Origin: Rhizobium sp. L1K21 | GTDB taxonomy: Bacteria > Pseudomonadota > Alphaproteobacteria > Rhizobiales > Rhizobiaceae | Direction of reading: 5' to 3' | Assembly (NCBI RefSeq): GCF_024055895.1 | Contig: NZ_JAMXLE010000004.1 | Location: 242,464 to 306,463 of the forward strand | DNA length: 64,000 nt | The notes under the pieces: generated by a model | Databases searched by the model: none | What the model saw: the letters and a program-made list of their open reading frames with translations, nothing else | Told to the model about the DNA's origin: nothing | In this document: positions 26,629 through 34,156 of the stretch, one piece after another | Position numbering within the stretch: the first letter of the stretch is position 1 | Layout: the number at the start of each line of letters is the position of its first letter | Made by a program: the position numbers and the translations under genes

Positions 26629-26829
26629 TCAGCCGCGCCCGCCGCCGGTGAGCCAGAGCGTGAGCATGATCAGCGCGACGGCTACGGCCTGCAGGATCAC
26701 GCGGGCCTGCATGAGCTTGTTCGACGTGTTGGCGCTGCCGCCTTTCAGCATGTTCCAGAGACCGCGTATGAGGACGAGTACCACTGCGCCCATGAAGAGA
26801 AATGCCAGTATGCCGGTGAAACCACCCAT
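26629..26829 (-). CDS. HIG1/twin-transmembrane small protein
   Basis: This encodes 66 residues with two membrane helices, ILAFLFMGAVVLVLIRGLWN and ILQAVAVALIMLTLWLTGG, joined by a short polar loop containing NKLMQARV. That two-helix hairpin with an arginine at the start of the second helix is the HIG1 domain (PF04588), related to mitochondrial respiratory supercomplex factors; in rhizobia these are annotated as twin-transmembrane proteins. It is inside the SDR to rhomboid operon, 36 bases after the SDR gene and four before the adenosyltransferase. Confidence 0.85.
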   Translation of the reverse strand: MGGFTGILAFLFMGAVVLVLIRGLWNMLKGGSANTSNKLMQARVILQAVAVALIMLTLWLTGGGRG

Positions 26830-26865
26830 TTAAAACTTCCTTCGGGCCGTTGCCCTTTGACTGCT

Positions 26866-27708
26866 TTATCCCAAGCGTCCGATGATCCTGTAAAAGATTG
26901 TGGCGGGGAGCAGCTTTTTCAACATCAGGCCCTGTTTGGCGGGCCTCGTGACGGGATAATGGGGTTTAGGACGTCGCGCGGTCAAGGCGTGTTTAAGCAC
27001 GGTGTAAACAGCCTCGGGACCGAGTTTTCCGGGTGAGGAAGTTTCACCGCGCAGGCGCGCCATTTGACGCACGTATTCCGCGGCATGCGGGGAGGCTTCC
27101 ACGTCGATATTTTCCTCGATCTTGGCGAGCGCATTGGTGATGAAACGCGACCGAATGGGGCCGGGCTCAATGAGGCTGACATGAATGCCGGTTCCCTGAA
27201 GCTCCATCCGCAAGGTAATGTTCAGCCCCTCAAGGGCAAACTTTGAAGCATTGTAAGCACCGCGCCAGCGATAGGGGATCAATCCGAGAATGGACGAGCA
27301 CTGAACGATGCGGCCATGGCCCTGTCTGCGCATGGCGGGTATTACAAGACGGGTCAGTTCGTGCCAGCCGAAGACGTTGGTTTCAAACTGCGCGCGCAAG
27401 ACTTCGACCGGAATATCCTCGACAGCACCGGGCTGGCCATAAGCACCGTTGTTGAAAAGCGCGTCCAGTGTTCCACCGGTACGCTCGAAAACGGCTGCCG
27501 CCAGAGCGCGAACGCTTTCGATGTCGCGATAGTCCATGAGGAACGTTTCAATGCCTGCGTTCTCCAGCGGGAGACGGTGTTCTTCCTTTCGCACGGTTGC
27601 GAAAACACGCCATCCATCGGCCTTGAGGGCGCGGGCGCAATGGGCACCGATGCCGGAGGAGGCACCTGTTACAATGATGGTTCGCGGGGCGTTGGCGTAA
27701 TTGGACAT
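26866..27708 (-). CDS. Short-chain dehydrogenase/reductase (SDR)
   Basis: This encodes about 280 residues. The cofactor motif TGASSGIG lies at residues 13-20 (TIIVTGASSGIGAHCARALK), NNGAYG near residue 90 corresponds to the NNAG motif, and the catalytic YxxxK appears as YNASK in WRGAYNASKFALEGLN. The substrate is unknown; the family includes retinol- and steroid-type dehydrogenases. I chose the ATG at 27708 (MSNYANAPRTII); an ATG at 27744 would add 12 residues. It heads the minus-strand operon and is divergent from the YihY gene with 63 bases between starts. Confidence 0.9.
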   Translation of the reverse strand: MSNYANAPRTIIVTGASSGIGAHCARALKADGWRVFATVRKEEHRLPLENAGIETFLMDYRDIESVRALAAAVFERTGGTLDALFNNGAYGQPGAVEDIPVEVLRAQFETNVFGWHELTRLVIPAMRRQGHGRIVQCSSILGLIPYRWRGAYNASKFALEGLNITLRMELQGTGIHVSLIEPGPIRSRFITNALAKIEENIDVEASPHAAEYVRQMARLRGETSSPGKLGPEAVYTVLKHALTARRPKPHYPVTRPAKQGLMLKKLLPATIFYRIIGRLG

Positions 27709-27771
27709 GGAGCCGTTCTGTACAAAGTGCGATTCGTTTTCCATATTCAGGCTTACAGAAAGTGAGATTCG

Positions 27772-28659
27772 ATGCCCATATTCATCCGCGTCATCTACAA
27801 GGTTCTTTATGACGCGCTCTATCATTTCGCTGAAGAGGACGGCTGGGCAATGGCAAGCCACGTCGCTTTGTCGTCGTTGTTGGCGGTCTTTCCTTTCATG
27901 ATTTTCGGAACCGCTCTGGCGAGTTTTCTCGGCGCGGATGAGTTTTCGAAAACGGCGGTTCATCTGATTTTCGACACCTGGCCCGAGGTGATTGCCGAGC
28001 CGATTTCGAAAGAGGTCGTGCAGGTTCTGACCATCCAGCATGGTGGTCTTTTGACCATTTCTGTTCTGGCCGCGGCCTATTTTGCCTCCAACGGCGTGGA
28101 AGCGCTTCGAATCTCTCTCAACCGTGCCTATCGCGTCTATGAACAGCGGCCCTGGTATATCACGCGGCTGATCAGTCTGGCTTATGTTCTTGCGGCAGTC
28201 GTCGGACTTGCCGCTGTGAGCCTGCTTCTCGTTTTCATTCCGCTGGCGGCGCAATATGTGGAACAGTTCGCGCCTTTGCTGAAGGCCCCGATCGAAGTGC
28301 TCAAGAGCTGGGGTGCGGTAATCACCATTGCCGTCGTGACAGCTGCTCTATTCATCTCGCACATGTTCATGCCGGCGGGCAGACGCAAGTTTTACCAGGT
28401 TTTGCCTGGCATCCTGTTTACCTTGATCGTTTGGGCTGCCGCGGCTTACCTGTTCGCCTTTTATATCGGCACTTTCGCCAATTACACCCGCACCTATGCA
28501 GGTCTGGCTTCGATCATGATTGTGTTGGTGTTCCTCTATATGATCGGTGTGATCTTCATCATCGGGGCGGAAATCAATGCGGCAATGATGAAGTTTCGGG
28601 TCTTCAGACTGTTTTCAAAGGGTGGGCTGATCGATGAGGATTCGCAAATCCCCGGCTGA
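27772..28659 (+). CDS. YihY/UPF0761 family membrane protein
   Basis: This encodes 295 residues with about six membrane segments. Family traits visible are the N-terminal GWAMASHVALSSLLAVFPFM block, FASNGVEALRISLNRAYRVY in the middle with WYITRLISLAYVLAA, and the late FYIGTFANYTRTYAGLASIM motif followed by MIVLVFLYMIGVIFIIGAEINA. Older annotations call this family ribonuclease BN by mistake or virulence factor BrkB; no function is established. Its last 45 bases overlap the 3' end of gluQRS on the other strand. Confidence 0.92.
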   Translation: MPIFIRVIYKVLYDALYHFAEEDGWAMASHVALSSLLAVFPFMIFGTALASFLGADEFSKTAVHLIFDTWPEVIAEPISKEVVQVLTIQHGGLLTISVLAAAYFASNGVEALRISLNRAYRVYEQRPWYITRLISLAYVLAAVVGLAAVSLLLVFIPLAAQYVEQFAPLLKAPIEVLKSWGAVITIAVVTAALFISHMFMPAGRRKFYQVLPGILFTLIVWAAAAYLFAFYIGTFANYTRTYAGLASIMIVLVFLYMIGVIFIIGAEINAAMMKFRVFRLFSKGGLIDEDSQIPG

Positions 28660-29505
28660 GAGACCCTGTTCACGAAGGGCGGAAAGGGCAGTGGACGCAT
28701 TGCTTTTGGAGAGCTTGCGCCCATCCTCACCGAGGATGAGGCGGTGATGGTGATAGATCGGTTCGGGCAGGCCGAGCAGGGTCTGCAACAGGCGATGAAC
28801 CGAAGTGGCGTAAAACAGATCAAGCCCGCGCACGACATGGCTGACACCTTGCAGAGCATCATCGACCACAACGGAGAGATGATAGCTTGAGGGCGCATCC
28901 CATCGCCAGAGCATGACATCGCCCCACCGTGCCGGGTCTGCCGGAAGCAGGCCCGTATGGGCGGGGCCAGTCTCGGTGAAGGTCAGCGCTTGGAAAAGCT
29001 GCTTGACCGCCTTTTCCATATCGAGACGCCAAACATGCTTTTCGCCGGATGCGATCCGGGCCGCACTTTCATGCTCTGAAAGGGCTTTATCATCTGGCGG
29101 ATAGTGCGGTGCGCCATCGGGATCGCGTGGCCACTCAGCGCCTTCTGCTTCATAGTTCTCTACCCAACGCCTGATTTCGGTTCGGCTCATGAAAGCGGGG
29201 TAGATCAGGCCTTTCGCCTTCAGCTTTTCCAACGCCGCAGCATATTCGGAAATATGTTCGGATTGCCGGCGGACCGACTTTTCCCAGTCAAGGCCGAGCC
29301 AGGCGAGATCTTCCTCAATGGCCTCTTCATATTCCGGCTTGCATCTTGCGATGTCGATATCTTCCATACGCAAGAGAAAACGTCCGTTCGCGGCCTTTGC
29401 CATTTCGAAATTCAAAATGGCGGAGAGGGCATGGCCGAGGTGGAGCAGGCCATTGGGGCTGGGCGCAAAACGGAAAACGGGCTTTTGACCGGACAGGGCA
29501 GACAT
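28615..29505 (-). CDS. gluQ: Glutamyl-queuosine tRNA(Asp) synthetase
   Basis: This encodes 296 residues, the catalytic core of a glutamyl-tRNA synthetase with no anticodon-binding domain. GluQRS attaches glutamate to the queuosine base at position 34 of tRNA(Asp). The class I motifs are FAPSPNGLLHLGHALSA (HLGH at residues 22-25) and GRKLSKSNAS near residue 270. E. coli GluQRS binds zinc with three cysteines and a tyrosine; this protein has only one cysteine in total (RCKPEY near residue 54), and the region that usually carries the ligands reads LIYPAFMSRTEIRR, so the zinc site is absent. It ends inside the YihY gene. Confidence 0.93.
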   Translation of the reverse strand: MSALSGQKPVFRFAPSPNGLLHLGHALSAILNFEMAKAANGRFLLRMEDIDIARCKPEYEEAIEEDLAWLGLDWEKSVRRQSEHISEYAAALEKLKAKGLIYPAFMSRTEIRRWVENYEAEGAEWPRDPDGAPHYPPDDKALSEHESAARIASGEKHVWRLDMEKAVKQLFQALTFTETGPAHTGLLPADPARWGDVMLWRWDAPSSYHLSVVVDDALQGVSHVVRGLDLFYATSVHRLLQTLLGLPEPIYHHHRLILGEDGRKLSKSNASTALSALREQGLSAGDLRILIDQPTL

Positions 29506-29552
29506 GCTTCTTTCTGGCAGGAAAGCGAGAGGACGCCAAGGGTGAAGATGAT

Positions 29553-30200
29553 ATGCGGGTAATCCGACACATGGGCGATGTGGATGAGGGGCTCGAAGCG
29601 CTTGCTACGGCCGATCCGCGTCTGGAGCCGGTGATTGCCCAGGCGGGGGATGTGCCCTTAAGGCTTCAGCCACCCGGGTTTGAGGGGCTGGCGAATATTA
29701 TCGTGTCGCAGATGATCTCGCGTGCGGCGGCAAACCGGATTTGGGAGCGGTTGCAGACGCTTTGCGGACCACAGATGGAAGCTCTGGCTTTTCATGACCT
29801 GAGCGAGGAGCAGCTGCGCGCTGTCGGTCTCTCAGGCGCGAAGGCACGCACGCTTCTTGCCGCTGCCGAGGCTGTCTCATTTAACCAACTCGACCTCCAT
29901 GGCATTTGCGCGCTTGCGCCGGATGATGCAGTCCGGCAGCTGACAGCCATCAAGGGTTTGGGGCCGTGGACGGCAGAGATTTATCTGATGTTTTGTGCGG
30001 GCCATGCGGATATATTTCCGGTTGGCGATGTGGCGCTGCAGAATGCAGTGGCGCACGGGCTCGGCCTTGAAATGCGGCAAAAGGGCGCGGCGCTCGCATC
30101 TGTTGCCGCTCTGTGGTCTCCGTGGCGCTCGGTCGCAGCCCGGCTTTTCTGGGCTTATTATTCGCGGCAGATGCGGCGTGAGACAAATGTCTTTGGATAA
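29553..30200 (+). CDS. alkA: DNA-3-methyladenine glycosylase II (AlkA-type, HhH-GPD)
   Basis: This encodes 215 residues. It removes alkylated bases such as 3-methyladenine. The helix-hairpin-helix is TAIKGLGPWTAEIYLMF at about residues 131-147 and the catalytic Asp is Asp159 in FPVGDVALQNAVAHGLG. GLANIIVSQMISRAAANRIW near residue 45 is the conserved first helix pair. The ATG at 29553 follows GGTGA. The gene lacks the N-terminal domain of E. coli AlkA, as is usual for the shorter form in alphaproteobacteria. It is divergent from gluQRS with 47 bases between starts. Confidence 0.93.
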   Translation: MRVIRHMGDVDEGLEALATADPRLEPVIAQAGDVPLRLQPPGFEGLANIIVSQMISRAAANRIWERLQTLCGPQMEALAFHDLSEEQLRAVGLSGAKARTLLAAAEAVSFNQLDLHGICALAPDDAVRQLTAIKGLGPWTAEIYLMFCAGHADIFPVGDVALQNAVAHGLGLEMRQKGAALASVAALWSPWRSVAARLFWAYYSRQMRRETNVFG

Positions 30201-30301
30201 TGGTCTGCCCCGATTCTTCAAAGAATTATAGGCCCTTCACAATACTGTCAAAACAAGCCTAGTATAGAAAATGAAGATGCCGAATCGATCAGGAGTGTCA
30301 C

Positions 30302-30859
30302 TTGACGATTGCAGTTTCACCTCAGTCGCTTCCTGCGCTTGTACTCAATGCAGATTACAGGCCACTGAGTTATTATCCTCTTTCCTTGTGGTCCTGGCAG
30401 GACGCGATCAAGGCTGTTTTTCTGGACCGCGTGAACATCATCGCCGAGTATGAGCATGAGGTTTCATCGCCCAGCTTCTCCATGCGTCTGCCGAGCGTCG
30501 TGTGCCTGAAAAGCTATGTGAAACCGGCGCGTTATCCGGCTTTCACCCGCTTCAACGTGTTTCTTCGTGACCGGTTCGAGTGCCAATATTGCGGCTCGAA
30601 GGAAGAACTGACATTCGATCATCTGGTGCCGCGTGCGCATGGCGGGGAGACGCGCTGGGACAATATCGTCACGGCCTGCGCGCCCTGCAATCTGCGCAAG
30701 GGCTCGAAGCTGCCCAAGCAGGCGGGCATGTATCCGCATCAGAAGCCCTGGCACCCCACCGTGCAGGAATTGCACAATAATGGCCGGGCTTTCCCGCCAA
30801 ATTATCTGCACGAAAGCTGGATCGATTTTCTCTACTGGGATACCGAACTGCAGCCCTGA
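30302..30859 (+). CDS. HNH endonuclease domain protein
   Basis: This encodes 185 residues. The start is TTG at 30302, with AGGAG eight bases upstream. The N-terminal part begins LVLNADYRPLSYYPLSLWSW, typical of a widespread single-domain HNH family. The nuclease motif follows: a CQYC zinc knuckle, LTFDHLVPRAHGGETRWDN with the catalytic DH, then ACAPCNLRKGSKLPKQAG as the second CxxC. All four cysteines are present. It is a conserved chromosomal gene in alphaproteobacteria, not obviously a restriction enzyme; there is no methylase nearby. It follows alkA by about 100 bases. Confidence 0.9.
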   Translation: MTIAVSPQSLPALVLNADYRPLSYYPLSLWSWQDAIKAVFLDRVNIIAEYEHEVSSPSFSMRLPSVVCLKSYVKPARYPAFTRFNVFLRDRFECQYCGSKEELTFDHLVPRAHGGETRWDNIVTACAPCNLRKGSKLPKQAGMYPHQKPWHPTVQELHNNGRAFPPNYLHESWIDFLYWDTELQP

Positions 30860-30880
30860 TCCCTTCGCGGGTCTGTCGGC

Positions 30881-31393
30881 TCAGCGCGCCGTCTTGCGCA
30901 GCCCCCAGAAGGCGATTGCTGCCAGGATCAGGCTCGCAACCACATTCCAGCCGGCAAAGGACAGGCCGAGCACGCGCAGTGCGGCTTCTGTGCAGGATGG
31001 TCCCTTGATCTTGTTCAGGTCCGCAAACAGATCGTTGGCGCTGGATGGAACGCTGTCAACAGGTGCCGAGCAGGACGCGGGTCCCTCCCAGAAGTGCCAT
31101 TCGACACCGGAATGATAGATGCCGAGACCGGCTCCAACCAGCATCAGCAGCAGAATGAGCAGGAGAACAATGCGCACCAGTTTTGGCGGCGCATCGAAAG
31201 CCATTAGCAACAGGGCGATCAAGCCGAGCGGAATTCCGATATAATATGGGTTACGCTGGATGTAGCAGAGCTGGCAGGGAATATAGCCGCCGATATATTG
31301 AAACGCCAAGGCGCTGCCGACTGCGGCTGCCATGCCCAAAGTCACAAGAAGCGTTGGCGCAAAAGCGGGCTTTTGAATGAGGCTTCCTGACAT
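30881..31393 (-). CDS. dsbB: Disulfide bond formation protein B
   Basis: This encodes 170 residues with four membrane helices. The quinone-linked redox pair is IPCQLC (Cys40 and Cys43) in the first periplasmic loop, and the second pair lies in the later loop (GPASCSAPVD and KGPSCTEAAL). DsbB re-oxidises DsbA and passes electrons to ubiquinone. The N-terminal helix LLVTLGMAAAVGSALAFQYI precedes the first pair. The gene lies 12 bases after the YqaA gene on the minus strand, and converges with the HNH gene. Confidence 0.94.
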   Translation of the reverse strand: MSGSLIQKPAFAPTLLVTLGMAAAVGSALAFQYIGGYIPCQLCYIQRNPYYIGIPLGLIALLLMAFDAPPKLVRIVLLLILLLMLVGAGLGIYHSGVEWHFWEGPASCSAPVDSVPSSANDLFADLNKIKGPSCTEAALRVLGLSFAGWNVVASLILAAIAFWGLRKTAR

Positions 31394-31405
31394 CTGGTGA
31401 CTCCA

Positions 31406-31987
31406 TCAAAACACGAAGCGGATGAGATAAAATCCGCCGAACAGTAAAACGACAAACAGGACCGTAAGAAGGCCGAGATATTTTTCGATAAAAAGCCGGA
31501 TTGGCTCGCCATAGCGGCCAAGCAGCCATGCAACCAGAAAGAAGCGCCCGGCACGGCCAATGATGCTTACGATGATGAAAACGGCGAAATTGAGCCCTGT
31601 GGCGCCTGAAAAGATGGTCAGCACCTTGTAGGGGAAGGGTGTCAGTGCGGCAAACAGCACACCCCATCCACCCCAGGTGTTGTACCACTCGGCGATCTGC
31701 TCGAAGGCGTTCTCCTTGCCGTAAAAGGCAAGGATCGGCTGGCCGATGGCTTCATAGAGAAACATGCCGATTGCATAGCCCAGAACCGCGCCGAGGACCG
31801 AGGCGACGGTGCAAATGAAGGCGACCCGCAACCATTTTGCCGGTTTGGCGATGACCATTGGGATCAGAAGAACATCCGGCGGGATCGGGAAGAACGAACT
31901 CTCGACAAAGGATATCGCGGCAAGGGCCTGTTCGGCATAGCGCGTTTTCGCCAGCGACAGCGTCCAGTCGTATAATTTTCTCAGCAT
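31406..31987 (-). CDS. YqaA/DedA-type SNARE-associated membrane protein
   Basis: This encodes 193 residues with about four or five membrane segments. The start MLRKLYDWTLSLAKTRYAEQ at 31987 is the usual start of the family, and the typical core is ALAAISFVESSFFPIPPDVL, then GYAIGMFLYEAIGQPILAFY and LTPFPYKVLTIFSGATGLNF with GRAGRFFLVAWLLGRYG near the end. YqaA is a branch of the DedA superfamily, whose members help recycle lipid carriers or maintain membrane potential; this protein's exact role is not known. It precedes dsbB closely, so the pair is probably one transcript. Confidence 0.9.
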   Translation of the reverse strand: MLRKLYDWTLSLAKTRYAEQALAAISFVESSFFPIPPDVLLIPMVIAKPAKWLRVAFICTVASVLGAVLGYAIGMFLYEAIGQPILAFYGKENAFEQIAEWYNTWGGWGVLFAALTPFPYKVLTIFSGATGLNFAVFIIVSIIGRAGRFFLVAWLLGRYGEPIRLFIEKYLGLLTVLFVVLLFGGFYLIRFVF

Positions 31988-32163
31988 GAAAAAGGCCGGT
32001 TGTTGAAAAGCTCGGGCTTGGCATAGCCCGGTTTCCTGCTTGAGTAAATGATTTCCGCAGCGCGGATTCGATAGTTTTGAGACCTGCCGCATTTTCTGGT
32101 TGACCGAACCCGCGCGCTTCGTATAGTCCGGCCACGACCAAGGCAAGTTTTCTTGCTCCGTAA

Positions 32164-32248
32164 GCCCCTTTGGCGGAATTGGTAGACGCGCCGCACTCAA
32201 AATGCGGTTCCGAAAGGAGTTCCGGTTCGAGTCCGGAAGGGGGCACCA
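32164..32248 (+). tRNA. tRNA-Leu(CAA)
   Basis: This is an 85-nt class II tRNA gene with the 3' CCA encoded. The acceptor strand GCCCCTT pairs with AGGGGGC (one G-U pair), the discriminator is A, and the D region contains GGCGGAATTGGTAGACGC with the invariant GG. The anticodon stem CCGCA/TGCGG encloses the loop CTCAAAA, so the anticodon is CAA (32198-32200), reading UUG. A variable arm and the T arm TCCGGTTCGAGTCCGGA follow. It lies between the YqaA gene and the acyl-CoA synthetase gene. Confidence 0.97.
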
Positions 32249-32476
32249 TTTTCTCTGTTCACGCTGCCGCGATCTTTGATCGCTTCACTTCAGAGGGAGC
32301 GCGGACGACCGGCGGCGGTCGCTTGACCTTGCGAACCCTCCGGGCTCGAGGAGAGCCACCTCACCCTTGCATCTTTCTTCCTGCATTAGTGTGGTCGCCG
32401 AAATCCTGCTTGAGATTTAGCCCAGAATTTACCGTGAAATTGCAGGTCGGTTGCGTTCACTGTCATAAAAATGATA

Positions 32477-32503
32477 TGTGCACTGCACAATAGGATTTGT
32501 GCA
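32477..32503. promoter_or_regulatory. Three TGTGCA half-sites before the acyl-CoA synthetase start
   Basis: TGTGCA (32477-32482), one C, and TGCACA (32484-32489) form a perfect inverted repeat, and a second TGTGCA follows at 32498-32503, two bases before the start codon. The spacing between the two direct copies is 21 bases, two helical turns. The pattern suits a dimeric regulator acting on this gene. No regulator gene lies next to it, and the ribosome site overlaps the repeats. Seen directly; the regulatory role is inferred. Confidence 0.4.
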
Positions 32504-32504
32504 T

Positions 32505-34139
32505 ATGCTGCTACCCGACGGTGACCGATACGAAGATCTGAGAGACGGGTTTGTCTGGGATATTCCGCAACGGTTCAATATCGGTGACGTTGTCAGCGAC
32601 CAATGGGCGCTGAAGGCGCCGGACCGGGTTTGCCTTGAGCATTTTTCGGCAGACGGCCATCATCTTGCACTGACATATGGTCAGCTCACGGCGAAATCGA
32701 ATGCTTTTGCAAACGCGCTCGTCGCGCGTGGTGTGAAGGCAGGCGACCGGGTGGCCATTCTTCTCCCGCAGTCGTTTGAAACGGTGATCGCGCATGTGGC
32801 GGCCTACAAGATGGGCGCAATTGCACTGCCTTTGGCGCTGCTTTTCGGGCCGGATGCGCTGGAATATCGTTTGCGCGATTCCGGCGCTTGCGTGCTGGTG
32901 ACCAATCGCTTCGGTCTTTCGAAGCTGGAAGGGTTGGGCGACAAACTGACGGCGCTGCAGCATATTGTGCTTGTCGATGGTGAGGCTGAGGGGGCTGAGA
33001 ATTTTCAGACGATTCTGGAGGGGCATCCGTCGGCTTTCGATGTGGTGGCAACTGGACCGAACGATCCTGCACTGATGATCTATACGTCTGGGACCACAGG
33101 GCCGCCGAAGGGGGCGCTGCATGGACACCGGGTGCTGGCGGGTCATATTCCCGGCATGCAGTTTGTCCATCCGGGACTTGGGCAGGCGGGCGACAAGCTC
33201 TGGACGCCTTCGGACTGGGCCTGGGCGGGCGGCTTGTTGAACTGTCTCTTGCCGGGGCTGATGCTGGGCGTTCCTGTCGTGGCGTCACCCGCGCAAAAAT
33301 TCGACCCCGATCTTGCCTATCGTATCCTCTCCGAAATGAAGGTGCGCAATGCCTTTATTCCGCCAACCGCACTGAAGCTTCTGCGTCCGGTGGAAAATCC
33401 GCGCGGCAAATATGATCTGCAGCTGAGAACCATTGGTTCTGCTGGCGAGGCGCTGGGGCGGGAGACCTATCTTTGGGCGAAGTCCGAACTTGGCATCACA
33501 ATCAATGAATTTTATGGGCAGACGGAATGCAATTTCATTCTGGCTGCGAGCGCTGAATATGGCATCACAAAGCCGGGATCGATGGGTAAGCCTGTGCCTG
33601 GCCACGCGGTGGCGATTATCGACGAGGATGGTGATATCCGTCCACCGGGTGTTACCGGACAGGTGGCCATTCGACGGCCGGACCCGGTGATGTTTCTGGA
33701 ATATTGGAACAACCCCAACGCGACCGAGGCCAAATTCGTCGGCGAATGGATGCGCACGGGCGACCAGGGCGTCATGGACGAAGAAGGCTATTTCCACTTT
33801 TTCGGCCGCGACGACGATGTGATTACCTCTTCGGGTTATCGTATCGGGCCTGGCGAAATCGAAGATTGCCTGATCGGGCATCCGGCGGTGCAACTGGCGG
33901 CGGCAATCGGCAAGCCTGACCCGTTGCGAACGGAAATCGTGAAGGCTTTCGTGGTCTTAAAGCCTGGACATTCAGCGGATGCCGCAATGGAATCCAGCAT
34001 TCGCGACTGGGTGAAAACGCGCCTTTCCATGCATGAATATCCGCGCGAGATCGAGTTTATCAACAGTCTGCCAATGACCACGACAGGCAAGGTGATACGC
34101 AGGCTCCTGCGTGAGCCACCCGCTGCAGCTGCGCAGTGA
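32505..34139 (+). CDS. AMP-forming acyl-CoA synthetase
   Basis: This encodes 544 residues of the ANL superfamily. The P-loop motif YTSGTTGPPKG is at residues 193-203, the GSAGEALG and YGQTECNF blocks follow, then the adenylate-binding WMRTGDQGVMDEEGYFHFFG and GRDDDVITSSGYRIGPGEIE hinge, and the C-terminal catalytic Lys in TTTGKVIRRLLRE. It activates a carboxylic acid as its CoA thioester via an acyl-adenylate. The closest branch looks like the medium-chain or acetyl-CoA synthetase-related group, but chain length is not predictable here. ATG 32505 is preferred, with a GTG at 32499 possible. It stands alone after the tRNA. Confidence 0.9.
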   Translation: MLLPDGDRYEDLRDGFVWDIPQRFNIGDVVSDQWALKAPDRVCLEHFSADGHHLALTYGQLTAKSNAFANALVARGVKAGDRVAILLPQSFETVIAHVAAYKMGAIALPLALLFGPDALEYRLRDSGACVLVTNRFGLSKLEGLGDKLTALQHIVLVDGEAEGAENFQTILEGHPSAFDVVATGPNDPALMIYTSGTTGPPKGALHGHRVLAGHIPGMQFVHPGLGQAGDKLWTPSDWAWAGGLLNCLLPGLMLGVPVVASPAQKFDPDLAYRILSEMKVRNAFIPPTALKLLRPVENPRGKYDLQLRTIGSAGEALGRETYLWAKSELGITINEFYGQTECNFILAASAEYGITKPGSMGKPVPGHAVAIIDEDGDIRPPGVTGQVAIRRPDPVMFLEYWNNPNATEAKFVGEWMRTGDQGVMDEEGYFHFFGRDDDVITSSGYRIGPGEIEDCLIGHPAVQLAAAIGKPDPLRTEIVKAFVVLKPGHSADAAMESSIRDWVKTRLSMHEYPREIEFINSLPMTTTGKVIRRLLREPPAAAAQ

Positions 34140-34156
34140 AACAGCAGCTATAGCGG

